Source of the DNA: Hemibagrus wyckioides
Taxonomy: Eukaryota > Chordata > Actinopteri > Siluriformes > Bagridae
Assembly: GCF_019097595.1 (NCBI RefSeq)
Contig: NC_080716.1
Location: 11,031,401 to 11,095,400, forward strand
Reading direction: 5' to 3'
Length of the DNA stretch: 64,000 bases
Of this stretch, positions 57,202 to 64,000 are shown piece after piece (position 1 is the stretch's first letter; each line of letters starts with the position of its first letter). The position numbers were made by a program, and so were the translations under genes. The notes below the pieces were generated by a model. It searched no databases, was not told the DNA's origin, and saw only the letters and a list, made by a program, of their open reading frames with translations.

Positions 57202-60200
57202 TGTTTTGGAGTAGGGACAAGTTATATGTTATATTAGTTATATGTTTACCGAAGAGGTGATTGATGTTAGAAGGTCATTCCAGCACTGAGGGACAGTCAG
57301 TTTGAAGGTTTTTGGAAAGGGAGCTCATGTCACGCTGAGTAGGAAGTACCAGATGTTTATGTGGAGCTTGTGCCATACAAATCCCTGTGAAGGAGTTGAA
57401 ATGAATAATTTATTACACGGAGGACACTTACATAAACGTGACCAGTGCAGCTGGCACTACTGTCAGAGCTGCTCTTTTATAGAAAATTAATTACAGACCT
57501 TCTGACCAATCAGATTTGAGAATGATGTTTATGTTTATGTACATTTATATCAATGTATTATTCTGGGAAACAATGGTTTGAACTGACTATTTATGAGCTT
57601 TTGCTGATTCTGATATGTAAAATATATTATTTTCTGCATGTCAGCAGACACTCCTCCATTCCCAGAAGAGAGTTTTGATCGGATATTATTAGATGCTCCG
57701 TGCAGTGGGCTGGGACAGAGACCTAACATGGCTATCAACTACAGTCTCAAGGAAGTGTGCTCATACCAGCCTTTACAGAGAAAACTCTTCCGCACGGTAG
57801 GGGCACATCTACACTGTGTTTTTCAGCAAAACAGGAACTTAATGGAACTTATCTAATTATTCAGATTCATTTTTCACTTCAAGAGTTACAGTAATGGTCG
57901 AAGAAAGAGTGAGCATAATCATTTCATGTGCAACAAGGGCAATTGATGAAGAAAAAAATTCTAATAACTTGTATAGCACTTTTCATTCACAAAATGCAGC
58001 TCAAAGTGCTTCACATGTCAGAACGTAAAAAAACCCAAACAAAAACAAAGTAAAAGTGTAAAATAATAATATAAAATACAAAATTGAAAATAATTACTAA
58101 ATATATAAATATGTTAATCAAATGCTAACTTAAATATATATTTGTCTTTTAAAATCATTTAATAAAAAATATTAATATTTAGCAGTTGTCTAATTTCCAT
58201 CGATAAAATGTTCCAGATTTTGGGGGCACAAATGAATAAAATCTGCTTTATCTGATTTCTTAAGTTTTACATTACAGTATGTAAGAAACTCAGAAAGTGG
58301 AACGTATTTTGAGAAACAGTCAGAAAGATGCTTTCACTATTTTAAAAGCTAGTAACAAACTGAAATCAAAACAAATCAACCATCGTGTATATAACTAATG
58401 TAAAATAGGTAAAATAGGGGTGATGTGATCATGTCCCCTGGATCTGGCACTCTATCTGCTGCATTTTACACAAAAAAATTACCTCAGAATTGGCAACTAT
58501 GGATATAAATTTGCTGCTAGCCCTGCCCCTTAATACCCTTACTTCCTGTTGTTATCTTAAGCTATAACCTCTGAGCCTAAGTTCTTGATCAGTGGGAAAA
58601 AGCACTGTGCTCTTTGCAGAGGTAAACAGCTCATACACACAGATTCAGATTTCAACCCCTTACTTCTTATTTTGTGACTTGCATTCATTTCCAGTAGATG
58701 GTGCAGTTTGCTTACTCGACTGTGATTACAGTCATTAGTCTGTACTGAAATGCAGTACTGTTACTGTGACTGTGTGTGTTACAGGCTGTGCAGCTCTTGA
58801 AAAAGGGAGGTGTGTTGGTGTATAGTACCTGCACTGTAACACTTGCTGAGAATGAAGAGCAGGTGGCCTGGGCATTGAAAACGTTTCCAAGTTTAACTCT
58901 GGAGCCACAGGTAGGAGTATGAGTGCCGACAAGATAACGTACAGAATCATTGATCGATCAGCATACGGGAAAAAAAAACTATCCGACTCTAGTTTTTTAA
59001 AAGTCGCAGTTTCTGTTGCATTTATGCATATGTGATAATGATTCTACTGAAGGAAACTCGTCAAGGAGGGAAATTTGTCACAGATCTTTTTTTCTTCTCT
59101 CATTTGATTAAGGAAGCAATGACCTTGCTTGTTTAAACGAAAGTCAACAAAAAGCAGGAGGCAGTTGCTTTTATTCTCTGTGTCAGGTTCGGTCTGTGGC
59201 TCTAGTCATAGTTTGTAATGCGAAGCACCACTATGAAACAAAACATAACCACTTTAAATTGTCTTATTTATAGCCTTTATCTACTTAGCAGGGCTTTTTA
59301 CACTTGAGATGATTAACCCTGGCTTGTTGTAAACTGAATCCTAACCTGATGTTTCACACTTTACATTCAAAAATCCACAACCATGACTGGATAAACAGAG
59401 CGTGTGATCGGTTTGAATAATGGCTTGTCTCGTGCTTTCACATCTGTTAACACATAAATCTCCACCTAAATCCTCCTGGGCTTTTTTAAGCCTGCTGAGA
59501 AACGCAGAAAAAGAAAAAGACAAAAGAAAAAGAGAATAAGTGCTGTTTACACAACACACAGGGTTTCTGTGACCGTATGAAGCGTGTGATATGAGGCATG
59601 CACCTTTTATTTTCTGAATGGGCGTGTGTCATGTAAGCGTAACATTCTAACACCATATAATTTCATGCTGTAAAGGTTTGTCACCACAATCACACTGCTT
59701 CAGAGCAGGGATTCATATCCCCGGGTAAAGATGTGCCATAACCCTTCTAAATTACAGGCGTGGAACGTTCCTGTAGCCGGGGTTAAAAGCAGGCTTTAGC
59801 GCGATGATGCCTCAGAAGGGTTAAACGCAGTGTTTAAAAGCACTGTTAATAGTTATCTAGACATTTCTAAGCATGCATTCCTGTTGAATATCCCTGCTGC
59901 ATGAACCACTGTCCAACTGAATAATATGTCTGCATTTGAAAGAGGCAAAAGTTCAATAGTATATCTACCTTGATACAAAGCTCTAGCAAATTTTTTCCAC
60001 AGTATTACTTAAGATAAAATTCGTATTGCGTATTGCTGATAAGTATAGACTTGGTGTCAATATTCTGAAAAATAATCAACAATTCTGGGCGCATCACTGT
60101 AGAGAATCCAACAGCACTGTTGTATGAAATAAATGAACGCATGCCAGTGTTAAGCAATTTGTTTAACTCTAATACAACACTTAAAATTTAAATTTACACA

Positions 60201-60940
60201 ATTAAAGCCTAATACTAGCAAATGTTATTTTTAATGCACACAGCAGGAGCAGGATTAGTAATGTGAATTATAATGTATTTTAATAGTATGATTGATCAAT
60301 TAAAAATGTTAAATAAAGTTGATAAACTGAGACAGTTAGTCACTTCTCACAGGTTCTGTGATTGACAGAGAGATAGAGAGGAGAGAGAGCATGCTATCAC
60401 GCCCATCCATAGAGCATGGTTAATTTTATTCTCTTAGCTGTTAATGGCTGCTGGATATGAGGGAATTTGTAATCTTCCAATGATCGGTTATGAGTGCTTT
60501 TCTAGCATCACTCAGGATCCTGATCAGGTTTTAACAGTGCTGAAATCATTAGTATGATATTTGTCATCTATTTAGCAATTTTTGGTAAGGGATTTGACTC
60601 ATGAACGATTTTATTTTTCGCTTTTTTTGCTTTAGCCAATCCAACATGGTGCAAGATCATATTTGGAGAAAATAATAACTGTCCCTAAGTAAAGTCTTCA
60701 CAGATTTTGCTCACCCACAAATAAATAGGAAATCTTTTTTCCATTTCCCAGGAACCACACCTTGGCTCTCAGGGCATGCCTGGATCTGAATTATCATGTG
60801 ACCAGCGGAGGCTGCTGCAGAGGTTCCGCCCAGAGTTATCATGGCGCGGGGCTACTGACAGTCACGCTTCTAAGGATCTCCTGCTAAAAGCCAACACAGA
60901 CACTATCGGATTCTTCATAGCGAAATTCAGCAAGAGATAA
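44804..60940 (+). CDS. NSUN6: NSUN6, tRNA/mRNA cytosine-5 methyltransferase, complete
   Basis: Eleven coding exons (44804-44896, 47179-47334, 51738-51835, 53416-53522, 53618-53771, 53889-53970, 54049-54168, 55870-56017, 57645-57796, 58785-58910, 60752-60940) join in phase into 474 residues; human NSUN6 has 469. A PUA domain (around [20 protein letters not shown] to [11 protein letters not shown]) sits before the Rossmann-type methyltransferase core. The SAM-binding motif is CAAPGGKT (from C253), catalytic motif IV is DAPCSG with Cys339, and motif VI is YSTCT with Cys386. The 47-residue distance between the two cysteines equals the human one. Family knowledge: it methylates C72 in the 3' acceptor of tRNA-Cys and tRNA-Thr and CTCCA-type mRNA sites. 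Two adjacent ATGs begin the frame; the second (44807) gives a protein one residue shorter. The gene looks intact. Confidence 0.96.
45006..45071. repeat. TA microsatellite
   Basis: (TA)33 about 110 bp into NSUN6 intron 1. Confidence 0.95.
45692..46180 (+). mobile_element. Tc1-like transposon relic
   Basis: The left end reads TACACTATATTGCCAAATGT with a TA at 45690-45691. The inside encodes, with breaks, [18 protein letters not shown] and [19 protein letters not shown], the C-terminal part of a Tc1/mariner DD34E transposase. The N-terminal half and the right terminal repeat are gone. It lies in NSUN6 intron 1. A shorter minus-strand open frame over it is not a gene. Confidence 0.82.
47179..47334 (+). 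CDS. NSUN6: NSUN6 coding exon 2
   Basis: 52 codons from [20 protein letters not shown] to QHIAQ, phase 0. The donor CAA/GTGTGT is weak, but it is the only nearby one that keeps the frame into exon 3. A Tc1-type terminal repeat starts about 17 bp beyond. Confidence 0.88.
47352..48095 (+). mobile_element. Tc1-like non-autonomous element beside NSUN6 exon 2
   Basis: The left end ('ctcactgagcactttattag') and right end ('catgaataaagtgctt') form inverted repeats. The inside carries transposase remnants: 'gaagaaaatcgacagattgg' and 'cagcattcacaaaacaccga' in plus orientation, then near 47910 a piece of the 5' coding region turned around. The element is thus rearranged. Same family as 9900-10325 and 16262-16505. 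Confidence 0.75.
48640..51330. repeat. 35-bp minisatellite in NSUN6 intron 2
   Basis: About 75 tandem copies of a 35-bp unit. A typical unit is GACTCTTTACTGAACC followed by TGACMGGCACAGAGGACAT. The first copies (48640-48930) and the last (51255-51330) are diverged; the centre is highly uniform. Variants (TTTACTG or TTGACTG, CCTGAC or CTTGAC, GGAC or GGGC) occur in ordered blocks, and a few units are 36 bp. Since 35 is not a multiple of three, each 105 bp encodes 35 residues through all frames, which creates long but meaningless minus-strand open frames. Confidence 0.97.
51738..51835 (+). CDS. NSUN6: NSUN6 coding exon 3
   Basis: 98 bp, phase 0 to 2, encoding [20 protein letters not shown] and ending VRGPR. 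The acceptor is a tandem CAGCAG, so the exon may also start at 51741, removing one Gln. Confidence 0.9.
53194..53217. repeat. GT microsatellite
   Basis: (GT)12 in NSUN6 intron 3. Confidence 0.9.
53320..53361. repeat. GT/GA compound microsatellite
   Basis: (GT)n then (GA)n, ending about 55 bp before NSUN6 exon 4. It may replace part of the usual pyrimidine tract environment. Confidence 0.9.
53416..53522 (+). CDS. NSUN6: NSUN6 coding exon 4 (PUA domain)
   Basis: 107 bp, phase 2 to 1, encoding [20 protein letters not shown]. The donor after 53522 is GTAAGA; using it restores Phe at the junction (K-F-M-K), as in human. Confidence 0.93.
53618..53771 (+). CDS. NSUN6: NSUN6 coding exon 5 (PUA domain)
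   Basis: 154 bp, phase 1 to 2, with [17 protein letters not shown] and [12 protein letters not shown]. Confidence 0.94.
53889..53970 (+). CDS. NSUN6: NSUN6 coding exon 6
   Basis: 82 bp, phase 2 to 0, encoding [20 protein letters not shown] and ending VFLQ. Confidence 0.94.
54049..54168 (+). CDS. NSUN6: NSUN6 coding exon 7 (SAM-binding motif)
   Basis: 40 codons, phase 0, with [19 protein letters not shown]. The donor is GTGAGT. Confidence 0.96.
54182..54680 (+). mobile_element. Tc1-like transposon relic in NSUN6 intron 7
   Basis: It starts with 'ggatcagagcatctccaaaa', which is repeated at 63240, and continues with 'attacgttttcttttacatc', 'gatgcactatgggaagaagg' and 'gaggcagtgtgatgctc', which recur at 62640-62750. 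These encode pieces of a Tc1 transposase with many breaks. It starts 13 bp after the exon 7 donor. Confidence 0.75.
54885..55125 (+). mobile_element. tRNA-derived SINE copy, family A
   Basis: B box GGTTCAAGCC at 54916-54925, then 'gggcccttgagcaaggcccc', 'gcatcatggctgaccctgtg' and the tail 'tatgtgacaaataaagacta'. Better preserved than the copy at 2757. Confidence 0.72.
55355..55562. repeat. CATC array with higher-order units
   Basis: (CATC)n punctuated by CTTCTACT or CATTCATT at intervals. It gives Ile-His-Pro-Ser open frames of no meaning. It lies in NSUN6 intron 7. Confidence 0.93.
55870..56017 (+). CDS. NSUN6: NSUN6 coding exon 8
   Basis: 148 bp, phase 0 to 1, encoding [20 protein letters not shown] (motif II region). 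Confidence 0.94.
56068..56165 (+). repeat. Short dispersed repeat ('caaggcagctttacaga')
   Basis: 'attcagttcaattttatatg', 'cttttaacaatggacattgt' and 'ggcagctttacagaaatg' form a widespread fish repeat, also at 26220 and 42955. It lies in NSUN6 intron 8. Confidence 0.65.
56920..57145 (+). mobile_element. Possible solo-LTR 3' part
   Basis: T/G-rich sequence ending in AATAAA (57108-57113), then 'tccacacatggattctactg' and 'catccgtctgtct', resembling the end of fish Ty3-type LTRs. No target duplication was identified. Confidence 0.3.
57171..57200. repeat. GAT microsatellite
   Basis: (GAT)10 in NSUN6 intron 8. Confidence 0.9.
57645..57796 (+). CDS. NSUN6: NSUN6 coding exon 9 (catalytic motif IV)
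   Basis: 152 bp, phase 1 to 0, with [19 protein letters not shown]. The tandem CAGCAG acceptor allows 57645 or 57648 as start, with or without one Ala. Confidence 0.95.
58785..58910 (+). CDS. NSUN6: NSUN6 coding exon 10 (motif VI)
   Basis: 42 codons, phase 0, with [20 protein letters not shown]. Confidence 0.96.
58911..60751 (+). other. NSUN6: NSUN6 intron 10
   Basis: 1.84 kb without a recognised transposon, microsatellite or second gene. AT-rich and unique-looking. Confidence 0.6.
60752..60940 (+). CDS. NSUN6: NSUN6 coding exon 11 with stop
   Basis: 62 codons and TAA at 60938-60940, ending [13 protein letters not shown], the family's usual C-terminal GFF(I/V)AKF strand. Confidence 0.94.
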   Translation, partial: EPHLGSQGMPGSELSCDQRRLLQRFRPELSWRGATDSHASKDLLLKANTDTIGFFIAKFSKR

Positions 60941-61267
60941 CGCACGTTCAGTTTAACACGTGCTCACGAAGCAGCTCAAGGAGGCAGATAAAAACGAGTG
61001 CCAGGGAAGGGAGGGCTGAATGGACAGCATGAATGGAGGGGAGAGGGGAAAAAAGGGGGTGGTACCATGAGTAGCTCTGCTTCCGTTGCCATGACAACAG
61101 TGACGCAGTGGCTGCTATGGTGATTGTTGGGTTTGCGTGACCATTGGACTGTGACCAGAAAGCAGCATGCAGCCAGAGGACACGATGGTATTGACAGTTT
61201 CTCACACACACACAGCAAAATGACCGGCAGCTGAATTTGTTAATCAACAGATGCGAACACTGTACAG

Positions 61268-61286
61268 TTTTTTTTTTTTTTTTTTT
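61268..61286. repeat. Poly-T tract
   Basis: 19 T downstream of the NSUN6 stop codon, possibly within its 3' UTR. Confidence 0.85.
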
Positions 61287-61420
61287 AATGGAATAGTGGA
61301 ACAGTAGTTTTTTATCAAAATGGTGAAATTGCATTAAGAAGCTGGACACCTGGAAATTAACACCCTTTAATATTTAATATGAAAACAGGATTAGTGAGCA
61401 CATTTTTATAAATGAACACA

Positions 61421-61426
61421 AATAAA
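61421..61426 (+). terminator. NSUN6: Candidate NSUN6 polyadenylation signal
   Basis: AATAAA 481 bp after the stop codon. A second AATAAA at 61516-61521, followed by an A run, is an alternative. Confidence 0.4.
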
Positions 61427-62334
61427 TGTTCTGAATCATATTCATTTAAACTATGCTTTTTTTAAAATGAACACACATGCAGATCTGTCACTAGCTTGTG
61501 TTTATATGGTCAGTCAATAAAAAAAAAAAATCATCCTGAAATGATCTCTAAAGAATCATACACTCTAAGGGAAGGTTCATTCGGCTCCATAACTCTATAT
61601 AGTTGACGTTTCCTTATGACTCATGCTGTAGTCTAATCCCGGGATGTCTATTTAAGTAGATGAATCCCGATTTAGAAGAAAGTTCGTTGTAAGGAGTTGC
61701 ACAGAACTTGATATAATGAATATAGCACCAGTGTATTAAAACTGCCTGCGAGTGTGTGTGTGTGTCTGTGTGAGTGTGAGTGTGGGGGAGTCTGGAAGCA
61801 TTTTTACACCCAAATTTAGCCTTCAGTACCGTCACTGCTGCCATTATGACGACTTAAAGTGACTGCCTTCCCACCTGGGACATTCACAGATTTTTCAGCT
61901 TCCTATTTATAGTGACCAGTCAGGATCATTTCATCATTATTCCAGACACACACACATTAATACTTTTAGGATAAATTTTATTATATCATGTACAGGCAAT
62001 AGGTAACAAGTCATGAACTAAAAATGTACGACATGTTTGACTCAGATGCAGATCTTGTGCAGAACGAAATGAAGAAGGGGGATCAGGGAGGAGAATCGTG
62101 TTGGTTATTTTAGGAACACAGCTGAGATGGGGTTTGGAGCAGTGATGGTTTGGGAGTGTGTGTGTGTGCGTCTGTGTGTACATGCAGTAAAGACAGGGGC
62201 TTCAGTGTCTCAGTTAATCAAAGCTCCTGTATATATTTGTGCAAAACACAAGACTAAAGAATGCTAAGACACACACATACAGTACAGTTCAGTGCTCTGA
62301 ATAGCTTTGATTATCTCTTTACTCTGTCAAGTGG

Positions 62335-62965
62335 TTGGATATCCAGTATTAGGTAGTAAGTGAACAGTCAGTTCTCAAAGTTGATGTCTTGGAAGCAGGA
62401 AAAATGGGCGAGCGTAAGGATCTGAGTGACTTTAGATAATTGGGTCAGTGTCTGAAACAACAGGTGGTATCAGAACACACAGTGCATTGCAGCTTGCAGT
62501 GTATAGAGCTGTGTAGCTGCAGATCGGGCCGCGTGCTTATGCTTGACCCCTGTCCACCACTGAAAGCACCTACAGCGGGCATGTGAGCATCTTAACTGGA
62601 CCATGGATCAATGAAAAAAGGTGGCTTGGTCTGATGAATTACGTTTTCTTTTACATCATGTGGATGACCATGTGTGCTTACCTGGGAAGGTATGGCACCG
62701 TGATGCACTATGGGAAGAAGGCATTCTGGCAGAGGCAGTGTGATGCTCTGGGCAATGGAAACCTTGGCATTTATGTGGACTGACACATACCACCTACCTA
62801 AACAACTAAAGTATAAATCATGCAGGTCAAATAGAATGAGGAGAAAAATTGTGATCTCAGTGACTTTTACTATGGGATGGTTATTGGTGTCATATGGGCT
62901 AGAGTATTTAATAAACGGCTGGAGTTTTTAAACACAACACTCTAGAGTTTAGACATGGTGCGACA
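62335..62965 (+). mobile_element. Composite of Tc1-like fragments
   Basis: It starts with 'aagtgaacagtcagttctca' and 'atgggcgagcgtaaggatct', a diverged copy of 63130-63200, then has the 'gtggcttggtctgatgaatt' to 'ggcattctggcagaggcagt' block (transposase core). Near 62820 it switches to the other Tc1 family ('gtgatctcagtgacttttac'). This suggests nested insertion or chimeric deletion. Multiple breaks, not coding. Confidence 0.7.
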
Positions 62966-63024
62966 GTCTATGGTACAGATCTTAAACTGATTCATCTTCC
63001 ATGACTACAGAAAGTGTGGGTTTC

Positions 63025-63435
63025 ATTTACACCGATCAGCCATAACATTATGAGCAGTGACACGTGAAGTGAATAAGACTGATGATCTCCTCATCATGGC
63101 ACCTGTTAGTGGGTGGGATATATTAGGCAGCAAGTGAACATTTTGTCCTCAAAGTTGATGTGTTAGAAGCAGGAGAAATGGACAAGCGTAAGGATTTGAG
63201 CAAGTTTGACGAGGGCCAAATTGTGATGGCTAGACGACTGGATCAGAGCATCTCCAAAACTGCAGCTCTTGTGGGGTGTTCCCGGTCTTCAGTGGTCAGT
63301 ATCTATCAAAAGTGGTCCAAGAAAGGAACAGTGGTGAACCGGAGACAGGGTCATGGGCGGCCAAGGCTCACGTGGGGAACAAAGGCTGGCCCGTGTGATC
63401 CGATCCAACAGACGAGATACTGTTGCTCAGATTGC
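63025..63435 (+). pseudogene. Tc1-like transposase N-terminal fragment
   Basis: A terminal-repeat-like 'caccgatcagccataacatt' is followed by an open frame from 63160 with [20 protein letters not shown] and [18 protein letters not shown], then a GRPR-like basic hook ([11 protein letters not shown]). This is the paired helix-turn-helix DNA-binding half of a Tc1 transposase. The frame fails after about 75 residues and the catalytic half is missing. Confidence 0.8.
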
Positions 63436-63439
63436 TGAA

Positions 63440-63740
63440 GAGACTGAAGAAAATCAATACAAACTCATCACACAGCAGAAAAAGATTAGCCATAGTTAAA
63501 TCAACTAGTTGGAACATTCTTAAAAAGAAAAAAAAATAGTGAGCGCAGGAACACCAAACCACCTGGAAGACAAGAAGAAGAAACCAACTGTGGTGGATGC
63601 CAGAAGAATTCTTTCCCTGGTGAAGAAAAAACTCTTTCACAACAGTTGGCTAGATGAATCCCCAGGAAGTAGGCATACAGTGTCAAAGTCAACAATCAAG
63701 AGAAGATTTCAACACAGTAAATATAGAGAGTTTAAAAACA
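63440..63740 (+). pseudogene. Second Tc1-like transposase fragment (different subfamily)
   Basis: An open stretch with KKPTVVDARRILSLVKK and TVSKSTIKRRFQHSKYR, the second helix-turn-helix and linker region of another Tc1 subfamily. Two short segments are missing and no catalytic domain follows. Confidence 0.7.
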
Positions 63741-64000
63741 GATTAGTTATCAAACTACCACTTCCATTTATCAGTTATCAAACCTTCCTTCCAGTTATCA
63801 AACCATGTTATCAAACTACCACTTCCATTGTCAAATGTATAATTTTCTATTACATTTAATTAAATATTTCATTAAGATTTCTCTCTAATCAAAGAGGAAC
63901 CACGCTGCAAAATGAAAATGTGCTGAATTATTAAAAAGAATCCCCGATTAAACATGACGGTGCAACCAGATATGAAAAACATACCTCCATTATTCATGCC

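Overview
The window looks like nuclear DNA of a teleost fish. It has vertebrate genes with GT-AG introns, dense Tc1-like transposon relics, tRNA-derived SINEs, L2-type LINE pieces and many long microsatellites of CA, TA, GATA and CATC. The repeat style would suit an ostariophysan such as a catfish, but this is only an impression. No prokaryotic features, CRISPR arrays or operons are present.

Three protein-coding genes can be rebuilt exon by exon. At the left edge, on the minus strand, is the 5' end of MALRD1: signal peptide, one LDL-receptor class A module and one complete MAM domain (exons between 1304 and 7789). The rest of the gene lies beyond position 1. In the middle, on the minus strand, is a complete six-exon ARL5B (33843-42045, 179 residues). 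On the right, on the plus strand, is a complete NSUN6 with eleven coding exons (44804-60940, 474 residues). NSUN6 and ARL5B are head to head, and ARL5B and MALRD1 follow each other on the same strand. This is the mirror image of the human 10p12 order NSUN6-ARL5B-MALRD1, so it is conserved synteny. The genes share no pathway: MALRD1 is linked to intestinal FGF15/19 and bile-acid control, ARL5B is a trans-Golgi small GTPase, and NSUN6 is a tRNA/mRNA m5C methyltransferase.

Layout: 1-7.8 kb MALRD1 exons, introns and old repeats; 7.9-32 kb a long intergenic region with a hAT MITE (target-site duplication intact), Tc1, L2, piggyBac-like and RTE-like relics, two opposite copies of a tRNA-derived SINE, and a GATA array; 32-42 kb ARL5B with a probable long 3' UTR and a roughly 190-bp TA tract in intron 1; 42-44.8 kb the ARL5B/NSUN6 promoter interval, with a Tc1 deletion derivative, a tandem GC-box/CCAAT duplication and a ZNF143-type motif; 44.8-61 kb NSUN6, whose intron 2 carries a 2.7-kb minisatellite of a 35-bp unit and whose introns hold several Tc1 relics; 61-64 kb downstream sequence with stacked Tc1-like fragments.

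I found no convincing undescribed biological system. The most interesting signals are the block-duplicated 35-bp minisatellite, a Tc1-family insertion about 17 bp past an NSUN6 splice donor, the promoter-proximal duplications and alternating purine-pyrimidine tracts, and two unexplained duplicated segments in the non-coding DNA.
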